DNA from: Lactobacillus sp. ESL0700
Lineage (GTDB): Bacteria > Bacillota > Bacilli > Lactobacillales > Lactobacillaceae
Direction of reading: 5' to 3'
Length of the DNA: 64,000 nucleotides
Assembly (NCBI RefSeq): GCF_029392095.1
Contig: NZ_CP113930.1
Coordinates: forward strand, 1,116,001-1,180,000
Shown here: in pieces, positions 42,288-52,584 of the stretch
How positions within the stretch are numbered: the first letter of the stretch is position 1
Layout of the letters: every line of letters begins with the position of its first letter
Position numbers and translations under genes: made by a program
Notes under the pieces: model-generated
Databases searched by the model: none
Seen by the model: only the letters and a program-made list of their open reading frames with translations
What the model was told of the DNA's origin: nothing

Positions 42288-44567
42288 TTAGTGCTGTTTT
42301 AGCTGCTGATTGACATACATTAATAATTTATTAGTCGGCATTTGTCTTAACTCACTTGCAAAAGTGATTTGAGAAGTTACCGCAGTAAAATATTTAGATG
42401 CTGAAAGTGGTTGTTTGGTAGGGTTAGGTACCCCAACAATCTGGTTATTCTGCAACTGAACAAAGTTAAGCTCAAAGAAAACCCGTAAAATAAACAGCAA
42501 ACTATTATAATCTAATCCTAGAAATGGTGCAACCTGCCGATAATCTGCTGGCGATAAATCTGAATGAGCATAAACATATTTTAAAACGCGCGCAAAATCT
42601 GTCTTGGCCGGAATACTTTCAACTGGTAATTGGTCGAGCAAAAAACGCAAATATAACTGCTGATAGTTATTATTAAGGGCCTGATTTAATTCCGTTAAAT
42701 TATGGGGCACATCAATTAATGCGGCAACCTCGCCATTACCTTCATAATCACGCACTAGCGCAATTTTAGCAGGATTTATTCCTAAGCTATTGATAGCAAC
42801 CGTCTGGTTTTTTTCATCAAATAACAAATAGCGGTCGGCAAAACCCATCACGTATTTTTCTTGTCGCAAGTCAATTACTGGTGCTGGGACTGCTAACTGT
42901 GGAGCTTTAAAGACAATGCCCTCGATGATACCCTGCAGCTTGGTTTGATTACGAAAAGTATTTAGCCCTAACTGGACAAAGATTTGGTCAACAAAGGGTA
43001 AAAGATTACGCGTGACGTATTCCTTATTAAAGCCAACAACATCTAATTTGCCCGCATTTTTAACCGCCTGAAAACGGATATGCGTCTTGTCCTTGCCCAT
43101 AAAATCAAAATTGTTAATCGTTGCGTGCGTAATACTAAAAGTGGGTTTAACATTGTCAGTACCAAACGGCCCAGCAAGATTAATCTCGTTCACCGTATCT
43201 GGCGACAACTTAGCCAGTGGCAATTCAAAATCATACTGCTTCACTGCTAAATTTGGCGTGTCCTTAAAGCTGGCTTCAAAAGCATCCCGCAATTCGTCAA
43301 TTTTATCAACCGTCATCGATAAGCCACAAGCAAAATCATGCCCACCAAATTTGGTCAATAATTTTTCTTTTAAAGGAGACAACGCATCAAATAAGTTAAA
43401 CCCTGGAATCGAGCGACCTGAACCCTTAATGATTCCAGCTTCGTTTTTAGTCAAAACAATCGTTGGTTTATGAAATTTTTCAACAACTTTATTGGCTACT
43501 AGACCAAGCACACCCTCGTGAAATTCAGGATCATAAATTACCAGAGTATTCTTAGTCTGCCAACCATTAACCTTAACTTGCTCAATGCATGATTGATAAA
43601 CTGCAGCTGTCAATTCCTTGCGCTCATCATTAAGTTCTTCAATTTGGCTCGCTAATTTTTGGGCTTGCTCTTCATCATCAGAAAGCAGCAGCTCCACAGC
43701 AAGACTAGCATTATCCAGTCGGCCAACAGCATTTAGTCGTGGTGCAATATTGAAGCCAACGTCAGTTTCATCAATTGCGCCCAGCTTCAAGCCCGCGTTT
43801 TTAATTAATGCTCGCAAACCTGGGCGCTGCGTTTGGTTAAGCATTGCTAGACCACGCTTAACAATAATATGACCTTCGCTAGACACCTTGACCATATCGC
43901 CAATGGTACCAATCATGGCAAGCTCTAATAGTTCAGACATTGGGTCTTGCATTAATTCACGGCAAATTGTGTACGCAACTCCAGCACCACAATAATCATC
44001 AAACGGGTATTGCTGGCCCGGATAATTGCAGTGCACAATTGCATACGCATCAGGCACTTCTTCTTGAAAAGTATGATGATCCGTAATAATTGTATCAACG
44101 CCATGTTCTTTTGCATAAGCAACTTCTTTAACGCCAGTTACCCCATTATCAACCGTGATAATGAGCTGAGTGCCATCTTCCACAAGCTTTTGATAAGCCT
44201 TTTGATTGGGGCCATAACCATCACGAAAGCGATCAGGAATAAAGTAATGCACATCTGCACCTAGTATTTCCAGTGTCTCCATCATGATTGTTGTTGCCGT
44301 AATCCCATCAGCGTCATAATCGCCATAAATGGTTATTTTTTCACCCTGATCGATTGCCTTAGTAATGCGATCAATTGCCTTATCCATGTCATGCATTAAA
44401 TTAGGCTCAGCCAAGTCTTCCTCGGTCGCATTAAACCAAAAGGCTAACTGTTCATCAGTATTAACTCCACGCAAAGAAAACAACTTAGCCGTTATTGGGC
44501 TAAGTTGATATTTTTCAATTAACTCAGAAGGTAACTCCTTAGCGGAACGTTGTTTCCACTCGATCAT
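42288..44567 (-). CDS. recJ: Single-stranded-DNA-specific exonuclease RecJ
   Basis: 759-residue 5'-3' exonuclease for recombination and repair. DHH-family motifs are clear: TIYGDYDADGITATT, TVDNGV, IITDHHTF, GTIGDMV and the DHHA1-like FGGHDFACGLSM. A C-terminal extension (about 570-759) is the RecJ C-domain found in Bacilli. Start is ATG with a distant AAAGG. It lies 33 bases downstream of the abiF gene with no visible promoter, so its transcription probably passes through abiF. Confidence 0.95.
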   Translation of the reverse strand: MIEWKQRSAKELPSELIEKYQLSPITAKLFSLRGVNTDEQLAFWFNATEEDLAEPNLMHDMDKAIDRITKAIDQGEKITIYGDYDADGITATTIMMETLEILGADVHYFIPDRFRDGYGPNQKAYQKLVEDGTQLIITVDNGVTGVKEVAYAKEHGVDTIITDHHTFQEEVPDAYAIVHCNYPGQQYPFDDYCGAGVAYTICRELMQDPMSELLELAMIGTIGDMVKVSSEGHIIVKRGLAMLNQTQRPGLRALIKNAGLKLGAIDETDVGFNIAPRLNAVGRLDNASLAVELLLSDDEEQAQKLASQIEELNDERKELTAAVYQSCIEQVKVNGWQTKNTLVIYDPEFHEGVLGLVANKVVEKFHKPTIVLTKNEAGIIKGSGRSIPGFNLFDALSPLKEKLLTKFGGHDFACGLSMTVDKIDELRDAFEASFKDTPNLAVKQYDFELPLAKLSPDTVNEINLAGPFGTDNVKPTFSITHATINNFDFMGKDKTHIRFQAVKNAGKLDVVGFNKEYVTRNLLPFVDQIFVQLGLNTFRNQTKLQGIIEGIVFKAPQLAVPAPVIDLRQEKYVMGFADRYLLFDEKNQTVAINSLGINPAKIALVRDYEGNGEVAALIDVPHNLTELNQALNNNYQQLYLRFLLDQLPVESIPAKTDFARVLKYVYAHSDLSPADYRQVAPFLGLDYNSLLFILRVFFELNFVQLQNNQIVGVPNPTKQPLSASKYFTAVTSQITFASELRQMPTNKLLMYVNQQLKQH

Positions 44568-44600
44568 TCTATTCTAAACCTTTTCTATTAAACCCTGATT

Positions 44601-45578
44601 CTAATTTTGAATTAGCTTTGGTTGCTTTTCCCAATTCTTAGGAAAACCAATTGAAGATAAAATTTCATTAGAATCTATACTATTTATTTTACTTCCTAAA
44701 TATTTACATCTTTTTCGAACAGTATTGTTCAAAATACAAAATTCTGTTCTACTTAAAAAACATTGTAAATTTAGAAACACAGAATACACTGACCGTCTTT
44801 GATCCTTAACTGCTATATTATAATGGCAACATAATTGTTCAAAGTATTTGCTATCTGCTCTGCATTCATATCCTAATAATCGATTATTATGGGCACAAAT
44901 ATTTCTAATTTCATGAATATTTTTGATAAATGAAACCATTACCTCAGGCTCAAACATATTAACATCCTGATTCAAGTTTTCAGAAATAAAGCTATTCAGA
45001 TCTTTAGCAATCTTATTTTGCATACTAGTGGGTACTATTTCAATTAATTCACATAAAGTACCAAAATCGATAAAATCAATTAATACCCAAATAGGAACAT
45101 CATTGTGCCGCTTAACATAAAAATCAATAGCATTATTAGCTGTACTTTTTCTTCTATTTGTTTTTCTCTTGATTAACTGTGAAAGACGTAAAATTATTTT
45201 ACTTACTTGTACTGAGTTTTTCTCATCATAACTCGTAAAATTTAAATAAGCATATTTTTCATTTTTATGTTTTTCAGCAAACCGATAAGCAAAAATTGAT
45301 TTCAAATGGTGCTCAGCATTAAGAATTGCATTTAAAAGCGTAATTTTTAATTCTCGATCAAAAAAATACAAGGTAGCTATTTCATCAAATGTTACATCTT
45401 TACGATATAAATTACTTTTTTCTTCTTGAAAGAACTTACTGTAACCATTAATAATATTATAGTAATTATTGGTTAACAAATAACGCTTTATGCGTTCTTC
45501 ATCTCCAAAAGTTAATCCTCTTTGTTGTAATATCACTAATTGTTCAGTAACGGTTTTAAAATCCTTTGTTTTTGCCAC
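44601..45578 (-). CDS. abiF: Abi_2/AbiF-family HEPN protein, probable RNase toxin
   Basis: 325 residues of the Abi_2 (AbiD/AbiF) abortive-infection family. The N-terminal YLLTNNYYNIINGYSKFFQ and DEIATLYFFDRELKITLL, central VPIWVLIDFIDFGTLCELIE, and EIRNICAHNNRL near 223-233 are family hallmarks. The last is a HEPN catalytic motif, R225-x4-H230. HEPN proteins of this type cut RNA. GTG start. The ribosome site AAGGAG lies inside the terminator hairpin of a small RNA encoded just upstream, which is expected to be its RNA antitoxin. It sits between lepA and recJ, a housekeeping pair, so it looks inserted. Confidence 0.88.
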   Translation of the reverse strand: MAKTKDFKTVTEQLVILQQRGLTFGDEERIKRYLLTNNYYNIINGYSKFFQEEKSNLYRKDVTFDEIATLYFFDRELKITLLNAILNAEHHLKSIFAYRFAEKHKNEKYAYLNFTSYDEKNSVQVSKIILRLSQLIKRKTNRRKSTANNAIDFYVKRHNDVPIWVLIDFIDFGTLCELIEIVPTSMQNKIAKDLNSFISENLNQDVNMFEPEVMVSFIKNIHEIRNICAHNNRLLGYECRADSKYFEQLCCHYNIAVKDQRRSVYSVFLNLQCFLSRTEFCILNNTVRKRCKYLGSKINSIDSNEILSSIGFPKNWEKQPKLIQN

Positions 45579-45652
45579 AAAAAAACTCCTTCATCACTGA
45601 TGAAGGAGTTTTCTCGCACTAGTCCCCGTAGAGATACTAGCACTCTCTCTAC
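45579..45652 (-). ncRNA. Pseudoknot RNA upstream of abiF, candidate RNA antitoxin
   Basis: About 74 nt on the minus strand. Stem 1: GUAGAGA (45646-45652) with UCUCUAC (45628-45634), 7 bp. Stem 2: GUGCUAGU in the stem 1 loop (45636-45643) with ACUAGUGC (45616-45623), 8 bp with two G-U pairs, which makes an H-type pseudoknot. Then comes a terminator hairpin (45582-45595 with 45599-45612) and a seven-U run. The 3' arm holds AAGGAG, the ribosome site for abiF seven bases later. The predicted start coincides with the first base of stem 1. Confidence 0.8.
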
Positions 45653-45658
45653 TTCATC

Positions 45659-45687
45659 ATTCTACTTAAACTTCAAATAATAGTCAA
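45659..45687 (-). promoter_or_regulatory. Promoter of the abiF-associated RNA
   Basis: Minus strand TTGACT (45682-45687), 17-base spacer, TAGAAT (45659-45664). It begins 9 bases after the lepA stop codon and predicts a start near 45652. Confidence 0.8.
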
Positions 45688-45695
45688 GTGTAACA

Positions 45696-47534
45696 TTACT
45701 TCGAATTTAAATCATCATCGTTCATCTTCAAGACGGCCATAAATGCATCTTGTGGCACTTCGACACGGCCAACAGCCTTCATTCGCTTCTTACCGCGCTT
45801 CTGCTTTTCCAGCAATTTAGCCCGACGATCGGGATCACCCGTGTGAATTTTCCAGGTAACATCTTTACGATATGGCTTAACAGTTGCTCGCGAAATGATT
45901 TTAGCGCCAATTGCTCCTTGAATATCAACCTCAAAGTTTTGCCGTGGAATCAGCTTTTTAAGCATTGATGTCATTTGCCGTGCCCGCTTTTGTGCTTCAT
46001 CCCTGTGCGCAATAAAGCTCAAGGCATCAATTGCTTGTTTATTGAGTAAAATATCAATTTTAACTAAGTCAGTTGCCCGATAACCCGTAATTTCATAGTC
46101 TAGTGAAGCATAGCCTTTAGTTGAGGATTTCAAATCATCGAAAAAGTCATAAATAATTTCAGCCAGTGGCATATCATAAATCACGTTAACGCGATACTTA
46201 TCCAGATAATCCATCGTGACAAATTCACCACGCTTGCGTTGACATAATTCCATTACTGGACCGACAAAATCGTTCGGCACCATAACTTCGGCTTTAACGT
46301 AAGGCTCCTGAACTTCTTTATATTCACCAGCACTTGGCAAATCGGATGGATTATCAATCACCTTCGTTGAGCCATCATTCATAATTGCGTGGTAGTCAAC
46401 TGATGGTGCGGTCATAATTAAATCAAGGTCAAATTCTTGTTCCAACCGTTCCTGAACAACATCCATGTGAAGCAAGCCCAAAAAGCCACAACGAAAACCA
46501 AATCCTAGTGCAGTTGAAGTCTCAGGTTCAAATTCTAAGGCAGCATCATTTAACTGCAACTTTTGCAATGCTTCTTTTAAGTCGTTATATTTGGCGTTTT
46601 CAACGGGATACATCCCTGAATAAACCATCGGCGGAATTTGCCGATAACCAGGCAGTGGCTCTGCCGTTGGGTGTTCTGCAGAGGTAATCGTATCACCCAC
46701 TCGGGTTTCACGAACTGACTTGATATTAGCTGTTAAGTAGCCAACATCCCCAGCAATCAAAATATCTTTCTTAACTGGCTGCGGACTAGTCACACCAACT
46801 TCTGTTACCTCATACTTTTTACCAGTATTCATAATTTCAATTTGATCACCAGGCTTGACTGTCCCTTCTTCAACGCGAATGGACAACACAACCCCGCGAT
46901 AATCGTCATATTTTGAATCAAAAATCAACGCCTTTAGTGGTGCTGTTAAGTCGCCTGCTGGTGCCGGTATCTCCTTAACCACCTTTTCAAGCATATCGGC
47001 AATCCCTTGGCCAGTTTTACCAGAAACTTCAGCGGCATCGGAAGCATCAAGACCAAGCATTTCTTCAATTTCTTCCTTAGCTTGCTCTGGATTAGCTGAT
47101 GGCAAGTCAATCTTATTGATTACTGGCAGAATTTCTAAGTCATCATCAATTGCTAGGTAAGTATTAGCCAAAGTCTGTGCTTGCACACCTTGTGATGCGT
47201 CAACAACTAGCAGCGCACCTTCACAAGCAGCAAGTGACCGTGAAACTTCATAAGAAAAGTCGACGTGTCCCGGGGTATCAATCAAGTGGAAAATATAATC
47301 TTCGCCATCTTGTGCATGATACTTGATTTCTACTGAGTTCATCTTGATTGTGATTCCACGTTGGCGTTCAAGCGGCATATCATCAAGCATTTGATTCTTT
47401 AATTGCCTCTGCGAAACTGTGTCTGTCAATTCCAAAATCCGATCAGCAATAGTCGATTTACCGTGATCAATATGGGCAACAATTGAAAAGTTGCGAATGT
47501 GTTTTTGATAATCTTGTAATTTTTTAATATCCAT
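45696..47534 (-). CDS. lepA: Elongation factor 4 (LepA)
   Basis: 612-residue ribosome-associated GTPase that back-translocates or helps subunit assembly. G1 [10 protein letters not shown]2 RQRGITIK, G3 DTPGHVDF, G4 NKID are present, with the LepA-specific C-terminal part ([54 protein letters not shown]). Full length. It follows dnaJ by 132 bases with a terminator between. No terminator of its own is seen before the abiF RNA, so its transcript may end at that RNA's terminator. Confidence 0.97.
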   Translation of the reverse strand: MDIKKLQDYQKHIRNFSIVAHIDHGKSTIADRILELTDTVSQRQLKNQMLDDMPLERQRGITIKMNSVEIKYHAQDGEDYIFHLIDTPGHVDFSYEVSRSLAACEGALLVVDASQGVQAQTLANTYLAIDDDLEILPVINKIDLPSANPEQAKEEIEEMLGLDASDAAEVSGKTGQGIADMLEKVVKEIPAPAGDLTAPLKALIFDSKYDDYRGVVLSIRVEEGTVKPGDQIEIMNTGKKYEVTEVGVTSPQPVKKDILIAGDVGYLTANIKSVRETRVGDTITSAEHPTAEPLPGYRQIPPMVYSGMYPVENAKYNDLKEALQKLQLNDAALEFEPETSTALGFGFRCGFLGLLHMDVVQERLEQEFDLDLIMTAPSVDYHAIMNDGSTKVIDNPSDLPSAGEYKEVQEPYVKAEVMVPNDFVGPVMELCQRKRGEFVTMDYLDKYRVNVIYDMPLAEIIYDFFDDLKSSTKGYASLDYEITGYRATDLVKIDILLNKQAIDALSFIAHRDEAQKRARQMTSMLKKLIPRQNFEVDIQGAIGAKIISRATVKPYRKDVTWKIHTGDPDRRAKLLEKQKRGKKRMKAVGRVEVPQDAFMAVLKMNDDDLNSK

Positions 47535-47625
47535 AAATTATTTGCACCCTTTGTTTCTATCTCTCTAATTATAGCAAATTCGCAAGTGCAGTTAAAATTA
47601 ATTAGAAGTTCTGTAAATTTTTAAA

Positions 47626-47655
47626 AGAAAAAGAATCCTAACTTTTAGGATTCTT
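47626..47655 (-). terminator. Terminator of the hrcA-grpE-dnaK-dnaJ operon
   Basis: AAGAATCCTA pairs with TAGGATTCTT (47631-47655), T-rich tail on the minus strand, 12 bases past the dnaJ stop. Confidence 0.85.
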
Positions 47656-47666
47656 AATCAGATTTT

Positions 47667-48806
47667 TTACTTCAACTTTTCTTTTAAACGTTCAAAAAAG
47701 CCTTTTTCTTGTGGTGTAATTGAACCACCACCTGCTTTAACAAAGTCAACTAATGCTTCTTTTTGCTTTTCATTAATTGACTCTGGGATTTGCACTTGAA
47801 CAGTTGTTACCTGATCGCCATTACCATTACCGCGCAAATATGGCACACCCTCGCCGCGCAAAGTAAATTTCTTGTTTGGCTGAGTACCAGCAGGAATTTT
47901 TAATTTACTCTTGCCGTGAACCGTTTTAATGTCAATTTCGTCCCCTAAAGTTGCTTGAGCAAACGAAATTGGCACTGTGGTATAGATTGTATTGCCATTA
48001 CGTTCAAAGTCCTTAGATGGCTTAATACGGTAACTAATGTATAAATCACCATAAGGGCCACCGTTTTTACCAGCTTCACCCTGGCCTTCGTAGCGTAATT
48101 GTTGACCATTGTCAATTCCGGCAGGAATGTTGATTTCAATGTTATTTTTACCATCAACAGTTCCCTTACCATGACAAGTTTTACATGGGTGCTCAATGAT
48201 TACACCGCGGCCTTGACACTTATCACAAACTGTCTGGCGGCGAATCATACCCAGCATTGACTTTTGCGTTACAGTCATGTAACCCGAGCCATGACACTTA
48301 TCACAGGTAATTGGATGCGTGCCCTTTTCGGCACCAGTTCCTTGACAAGTCGAACAAGTTTCACTGCGAGTATAAGAAACCTGCGTCTTTTTACCCGTAA
48401 TCGCGTCCATAAAATCAATCGTCAATGTATAATCGAGATCTTGACCACGTTGTGGGGCGGTTGGGTTAGCTTGACGTTGACCGCCACCAGCACCACCGCC
48501 GAAGAAATCATTGAAAATATCGCTGAAATCACCAAAGCCGCTGAAGTCGCCATAACCTTGGCCACCGCCAAAGCCGCCCTGACCATTGACACCGGCAGAA
48601 CCAAATTGGTCATATTGAGCCCGCTTTTGCTTATCGTGCAAAACCTCGTAAGCCTCGTTGACTTCCTTGTACTTTTCTTCAGCTCCCGGTTCATGATTCA
48701 AATCTGGGTGATATTTCTTAGCTAATTTACGGTAAGCAGAGTTAATTTCTTTATCACTGGCATTGCGATCAACACCTAGCACATTATAATAGTCTTCTTG
48801 TGCCAT
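47667..48806 (-). CDS. dnaJ: Chaperone protein DnaJ
   Basis: 379-residue type I Hsp40. J-domain (1-70) with the HPD motif in [12 protein letters not shown], Gly/Phe-rich region (about 75-115), four CxxCxGxG zinc repeats ([32 protein letters not shown]) and the C-terminal substrate domain. It stimulates DnaK ATP hydrolysis and delivers unfolded proteins. Last gene of the heat-shock operon under HrcA/CIRCE. Confidence 0.98.
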   Translation of the reverse strand: MAQEDYYNVLGVDRNASDKEINSAYRKLAKKYHPDLNHEPGAEEKYKEVNEAYEVLHDKQKRAQYDQFGSAGVNGQGGFGGGQGYGDFSGFGDFSDIFNDFFGGGAGGGQRQANPTAPQRGQDLDYTLTIDFMDAITGKKTQVSYTRSETCSTCQGTGAEKGTHPITCDKCHGSGYMTVTQKSMLGMIRRQTVCDKCQGRGVIIEHPCKTCHGKGTVDGKNNIEINIPAGIDNGQQLRYEGQGEAGKNGGPYGDLYISYRIKPSKDFERNGNTIYTTVPISFAQATLGDEIDIKTVHGKSKLKIPAGTQPNKKFTLRGEGVPYLRGNGNGDQVTTVQVQIPESINEKQKEALVDFVKAGGGSITPQEKGFFERLKEKLK

Positions 48807-48832
48807 CTATTAAAAGCTCCTCACTTTCCAAA

Positions 48833-48865
48833 AGAAAAGAACTACTTTTGCGGCAGTTCTTTTCT
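48833..48865 (-). other. Intercistronic hairpin between dnaK and dnaJ
   Basis: AGAAAAGAACT pairs perfectly with AGTTCTTTTCT (48833-48865). It lacks a proper T-run, so it is more likely an RNA-stability or partial-termination element that lowers dnaJ expression relative to dnaK. Confidence 0.5.
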
Positions 48866-48887
48866 AATTTATTCAATTATAAACCCT

Positions 48888-50756
48888 TTATTTGTTCGGG
48901 TCTACTTTGTGGAATTCACCGTCAGTTGCAGAACCATCACTTGTATTGCCGCCTTGTGAACCCGGATTCTGTGGACCGGCTTGCGGGCCAGCTTGACCAG
49001 CTGCTCCTTGAGCACCACCATTAGCCTGGTACAATTTAACAGCCAAATCTTGAGCAACCTTAGTTAATTCATCCTTCTTGGACTTCATTTCATCTAAGTT
49101 ATTGTCCTTTTGCGCTTTCTTTAACGCATCAAGAGCATCTTGGACCTTCTTGGTATCATCTGCAGAAACCTTATCGTTATCCTTAACTTCCTTTAGAGTC
49201 TTTTCGGTTGAGAAGATTAATTGGTCAACTTCATTACGTAAGTCAACTTCTTCCTTCTTCTTCTTATCCTCTTCAGCGTGTTCTTCGGCTTCTTTTTGCA
49301 TCTTTTGAATTTCTTCATCAGAAAGACCGGATGAACTCTTAATTGTAATCTTTTGTTCCTTACCAGTACCCATATCCTTAGCAGAAACATTAACGATACC
49401 GTTCTTATCAATATCAAATGTAACTTGGATTTGTGGTACACCACGAGGTGCTGCAGGAATGTCAGTTAATTCAAAGCGTCCCAAAGTCTTATCATCTTGA
49501 GCCATTGGACGTTCACCTTGTAAAACATGAACGTCAACGGCTGGTTGGTTATCAGCAGCCGTTGAGAAGATTTGACTCTTAGAAGTTGGAATTGTTGTGT
49601 TCTTTTCAATTAACTTAGTGAAGACACCACCCATGGTTTCAATACCAAGTGATAATGGTGTAACATCAAGCAAAACAACATCCTTAACGTCACCTGAGAT
49701 AACCCCACCTTGAATGGCAGCACCCAAAGCAACAGCTTCGTCAGGGTTAATTGAGTGGTCAGGTTCCTTACCAGCCCACTTCTTAACAGCTTCCTGAACG
49801 GCAGGAATACGAGTTGAACCACCGTTTAAGATAACCTTGTCAATGTCACTAACTGTCAAGTCAGCATCGTTTAAGGCATTGTCAAAAGCAACCTTAGTGC
49901 GATCAACTAAGTCACTAGTTAATTCATCAAATTTAGCACGAGTTAAGTCAGCTTCAAGGTGCAAAGGACCAGATTCACCAGCAGAAATGAACGGTAATGA
50001 AATGTGAGTTGAAGATACACCAGACAAGTCCTTCTTAGCTTTTTCTGCGGCATCCTTTAACCGTTGCAAAGCCATCTTGTCTTTAGATAAATCAACGCCA
50101 TTTTCATCCTTAAAGTTTTGGATGAGCCAATCCATGATCTTGTTGTCAAAGTCGTCACCACCAAGGTGAGTATCACCGTTAGTTGATAATACTTGGAAGA
50201 CGCCGTCACCTAATTGCAATACGGAAACATCAAAAGTACCACCACCAAGGTCGTAAACTAAGACTTTTTCATCTTCGGCATCTTTATCAAGGCCATATGC
50301 CAATGAAGAAGCAGTTGGTTCGTTAATGATCCGCTTAATGTCTAAACCAGCAATCTTACCGGCATCCTTAGTAGCTTGACGTTGAGCATCGTTGAAGTAT
50401 GCAGGAACAGTGACAACAGCATCAGTAACCTTTTCACCTAGGTAATCTTCAGAGAATTTCTTGATATATTGCAAAATCATTGCGGAAATTTCTTGAGGAG
50501 TATAGGACTTATCTCCAACTTTAACTTTATAATCTGCTTCACCCATGTGACGCTTAATTGAAATAACAGTATTCGGGTTAGTGATTGCTTGACGTTTTGC
50601 AACCTCACCAACTTGAATTTCACCATCTTTGAAAGCAACTACTGATGGTGTAGTCCGGTTACCTTCAGGGTTAGTAATAATCTTTGGTTCTTTACCTTCA
50701 AGAACAGCAACTGCTGAGTTAGTTGTTCCGAGGTCGATTCCGATAACTTTTGACAT
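48888..50756 (-). CDS. dnaK: Chaperone protein DnaK (Hsp70)
   Basis: 622-residue ATP-driven chaperone. [14 protein letters not shown], the phosphate-2 loop [24 protein letters not shown], linker [14 protein letters not shown], and the beta domain are complete. The lid is helical and ends in a low-complexity Gly/Gln/Ala-rich tail (after residue 585). The 24-residue deletion in the ATPase domain that marks Gram-positive DnaK appears present. Seventeen bases after grpE. Confidence 0.98.
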   Translation of the reverse strand: MSKVIGIDLGTTNSAVAVLEGKEPKIITNPEGNRTTPSVVAFKDGEIQVGEVAKRQAITNPNTVISIKRHMGEADYKVKVGDKSYTPQEISAMILQYIKKFSEDYLGEKVTDAVVTVPAYFNDAQRQATKDAGKIAGLDIKRIINEPTASSLAYGLDKDAEDEKVLVYDLGGGTFDVSVLQLGDGVFQVLSTNGDTHLGGDDFDNKIMDWLIQNFKDENGVDLSKDKMALQRLKDAAEKAKKDLSGVSSTHISLPFISAGESGPLHLEADLTRAKFDELTSDLVDRTKVAFDNALNDADLTVSDIDKVILNGGSTRIPAVQEAVKKWAGKEPDHSINPDEAVALGAAIQGGVISGDVKDVVLLDVTPLSLGIETMGGVFTKLIEKNTTIPTSKSQIFSTAADNQPAVDVHVLQGERPMAQDDKTLGRFELTDIPAAPRGVPQIQVTFDIDKNGIVNVSAKDMGTGKEQKITIKSSSGLSDEEIQKMQKEAEEHAEEDKKKKEEVDLRNEVDQLIFSTEKTLKEVKDNDKVSADDTKKVQDALDALKKAQKDNNLDEMKSKKDELTKVAQDLAVKLYQANGGAQGAAGQAGPQAGPQNPGSQGGNTSDGSATDGEFHKVDPNK

Positions 50757-50773
50757 TGATTAACATCCTTTCA

Positions 50774-51370
50774 TTACTGTGCAACAACAACCATTGCTGG
50801 TCTTAATGTACGGTCTTTGTATTGATATCCTTTTTGTAAAACTTGGACAACGTGGTCCTTTTGATCATCGCTGCTGGCTGCAACTGTTTGAACAGCTTGA
50901 TGCAGTGTCGGATCAAATTTAACACCTTCGGCCTCAATTTCACTAATTCCGTGATCTTTCATGGCCTTAACTAAAGAATCAAGTGTCATTTGCACACCCT
51001 TCTTTAGCTGTTGAGATGCTTCATCATCAACCTTTGTACCTAAGGCACGCTCTAAATTATCCATTGCTGGTAGTACGTCCTTAGCTAAAGATTGCGACTC
51101 ATACTTTATTAGTTGTGCCCGTTCTTTATTATAGCGGTTTTGCATATTCTGCATTTCTGCTTGACTACGCAAATACTTATCTTCAAAATCTTTGCTGGCT
51201 GCTTGAGCTTTAGCTAATTCTTCTTGAAGCTTTTGCTCTGGCGTTTTTTCTTTTTTATCAGCTTTTACAGCTTGCTTCTTCGCTTCAGATTTTGTTTCTT
51301 TTTCTGACTTTGCGGTAGTCGCTTCTGTTTGATCTAAATCTTTTTCACTAGGAAAATCTTTTTTACTCAC
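50774..51370 (-). CDS. grpE: Nucleotide exchange factor GrpE
   Basis: 198 residues. A charged, low-complexity N-terminus (about 1-55, rich in Lys, Glu and Ala) precedes the long dimer coiled coil ([35 protein letters not shown]) and the beta wing ([34 protein letters not shown]). It releases ADP from DnaK. GTG start with AGGAGG. Between hrcA and dnaK. Confidence 0.97.
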   Translation of the reverse strand: MSKKDFPSEKDLDQTEATTAKSEKETKSEAKKQAVKADKKEKTPEQKLQEELAKAQAASKDFEDKYLRSQAEMQNMQNRYNKERAQLIKYESQSLAKDVLPAMDNLERALGTKVDDEASQQLKKGVQMTLDSLVKAMKDHGISEIEAEGVKFDPTLHQAVQTVAASSDDQKDHVVQVLQKGYQYKDRTLRPAMVVVAQ

Positions 51371-51381
51371 GGCTAACCTCC

Positions 51382-52431
51382 TTATTTAAATCGACCATAA
51401 TATTCAAGTAATTTCTTTGCCAGCTCATTTCTGAAATATTCAAGTAGGCCAATTACTTGTGAATACGGCATATTCGTTGGTCCTAGCAAGGCAATTACAC
51501 CTTTGCCGTGGGAGCCAACACTATATTCTGCAGTTAACAAACTGTAATCCTTTAATAATTCGTTTGGTAATTCTGAGCCTAAACTAACCCTAACAGGAAA
51601 GCGACCCGAATTAGAAGTTGGCCGGTAGGCCACAAGATTGGCAATCAAATCATCTTGATCAACCAACTCATACAGCGAACGAATGCTTGAAACATCATTT
51701 GTTGAAGTATTATTTAACAAATTAATTTGACCATCAACGTATAGCTGCTCGCTAGCAGCATCGTTAATGACATCTTCAACCAAATCAATCAGTTCGCTAG
51801 CATGCTTACCACTGATATTTTGACCAACAGCCTTATTAAGCAGTTCCGGCGTGATTTCAGTTAAACTTTTACCGACTAGTTCATCGTTAATCATACGGAC
51901 GGCTTTTTCAATTTCGTCGCCATGAACATTGTGCGGTAAATTATAAACCTGATTCTGAACACTGCCATCACTAGTAACCAGAATTGCCATCACCTGGCGA
52001 CCAACTAGCGGTACAATCCGAAATCCCGTTACAGTTACATCCCGGTTCTCTGGTCCTTCCGCAAATGCCGTATAATTAGTTAAATCGGATAAAATTTTAG
52101 CAGCTTCCTGAACAATTTCGTTAACTTGATGAAACGGTCGGTCAAGCTGACTAATAATTTTGGTATAAACAGATTCCGGTATTTGCAGTGGCTCGACTAA
52201 ATTATCAAGATAATAGCGGTAGCCCTCACTGGAAGGCACGCGACCACTAGAAGAATGAGTCTTTTCAATTAAGCCCTTATCTTCTAGGACAACCATCTCA
52301 TTTCTGATGGTTGCACTCGACACCTTAATCGGCAACTGATTCATCACTGTCTTCGAACCTACTGGATCATGAGTCTGTGTAAAGTCATTAATGATTGTTT
52401 TTAAAATAAGTTCTTGACGTTCGGTCAACAT
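51382..52431 (-). CDS. hrcA: Heat-inducible transcription repressor HrcA
   Basis: 349-residue repressor of class I heat-shock genes. N-terminal winged HTH ([55 protein letters not shown]), then the GAF-like domain and the C-terminal [20 protein letters not shown]. The frame is open to 52548, but ATG at 52431 has GAGGG 8 bases before it and fits the family start. It binds the two CIRCE sites just upstream. First gene of the operon. Confidence 0.97.
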   Translation of the reverse strand: MLTERQELILKTIINDFTQTHDPVGSKTVMNQLPIKVSSATIRNEMVVLEDKGLIEKTHSSSGRVPSSEGYRYYLDNLVEPLQIPESVYTKIISQLDRPFHQVNEIVQEAAKILSDLTNYTAFAEGPENRDVTVTGFRIVPLVGRQVMAILVTSDGSVQNQVYNLPHNVHGDEIEKAVRMINDELVGKSLTEITPELLNKAVGQNISGKHASELIDLVEDVINDAASEQLYVDGQINLLNNTSTNDVSSIRSLYELVDQDDLIANLVAYRPTSNSGRFPVRVSLGSELPNELLKDYSLLTAEYSVGSHGKGVIALLGPTNMPYSQVIGLLEYFRNELAKKLLEYYGRFK

Positions 52432-52448
52432 AAATATCGCCCTCACTT

Positions 52449-52475
52449 TTAGCACTCTCATATCTTTTGTGCTAA
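52449..52475. promoter_or_regulatory. CIRCE operator 1
   Basis: TTAGCACTC, 9-base spacer, TTGTGCTAA: two mismatches from the canonical inverted repeat TTAGCACTC-N9-GAGTGCTAA. Lies 17 bases before the hrcA start. Confidence 0.92.
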
Positions 52476-52496
52476 CAATTATTATGATACTAGCAT

Positions 52497-52523
52497 TTAG
52501 CAGAATGTCAAGCCGAGTGCTAA
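52497..52523. promoter_or_regulatory. CIRCE operator 2, overlapping the hrcA promoter -35
   Basis: TTAGCAGAA, 9-base spacer, GAGTGCTAA. The spacer contains TTGACA on the minus strand (52506-52511), the probable -35, so HrcA binding would cover the promoter. Confidence 0.9.
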
Positions 52524-52546
52524 AAATATTTACATTTTCTAACAGC

Positions 52547-52580
52547 AAAAAATTTCCACCTACCGTTTAAGTAGATGGAA
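52547..52580 (-). terminator. Terminator of ribF
   Basis: TTCCACCTAC pairs with GTAGATGGAA (52554-52580, one mismatch), T-run on the minus strand. Separates the infB-ribF transcript from the heat-shock operon. Confidence 0.8.
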
Positions 52581-52584
52581 GTCT

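Noticed and set aside
44601..45687. A Cas13 or other CRISPR system at the HEPN gene
   Set aside because: The protein is 325 residues with one clear HEPN motif, and no repeat-spacer array was seen beside it or elsewhere in the window. The RNA is a single pseudoknot unit.
48264..48725. 153-codon plus-strand frame across dnaJ
   Set aside because: It mirrors the Gly-rich and zinc-repeat codons of dnaJ and has no sign of independent coding.
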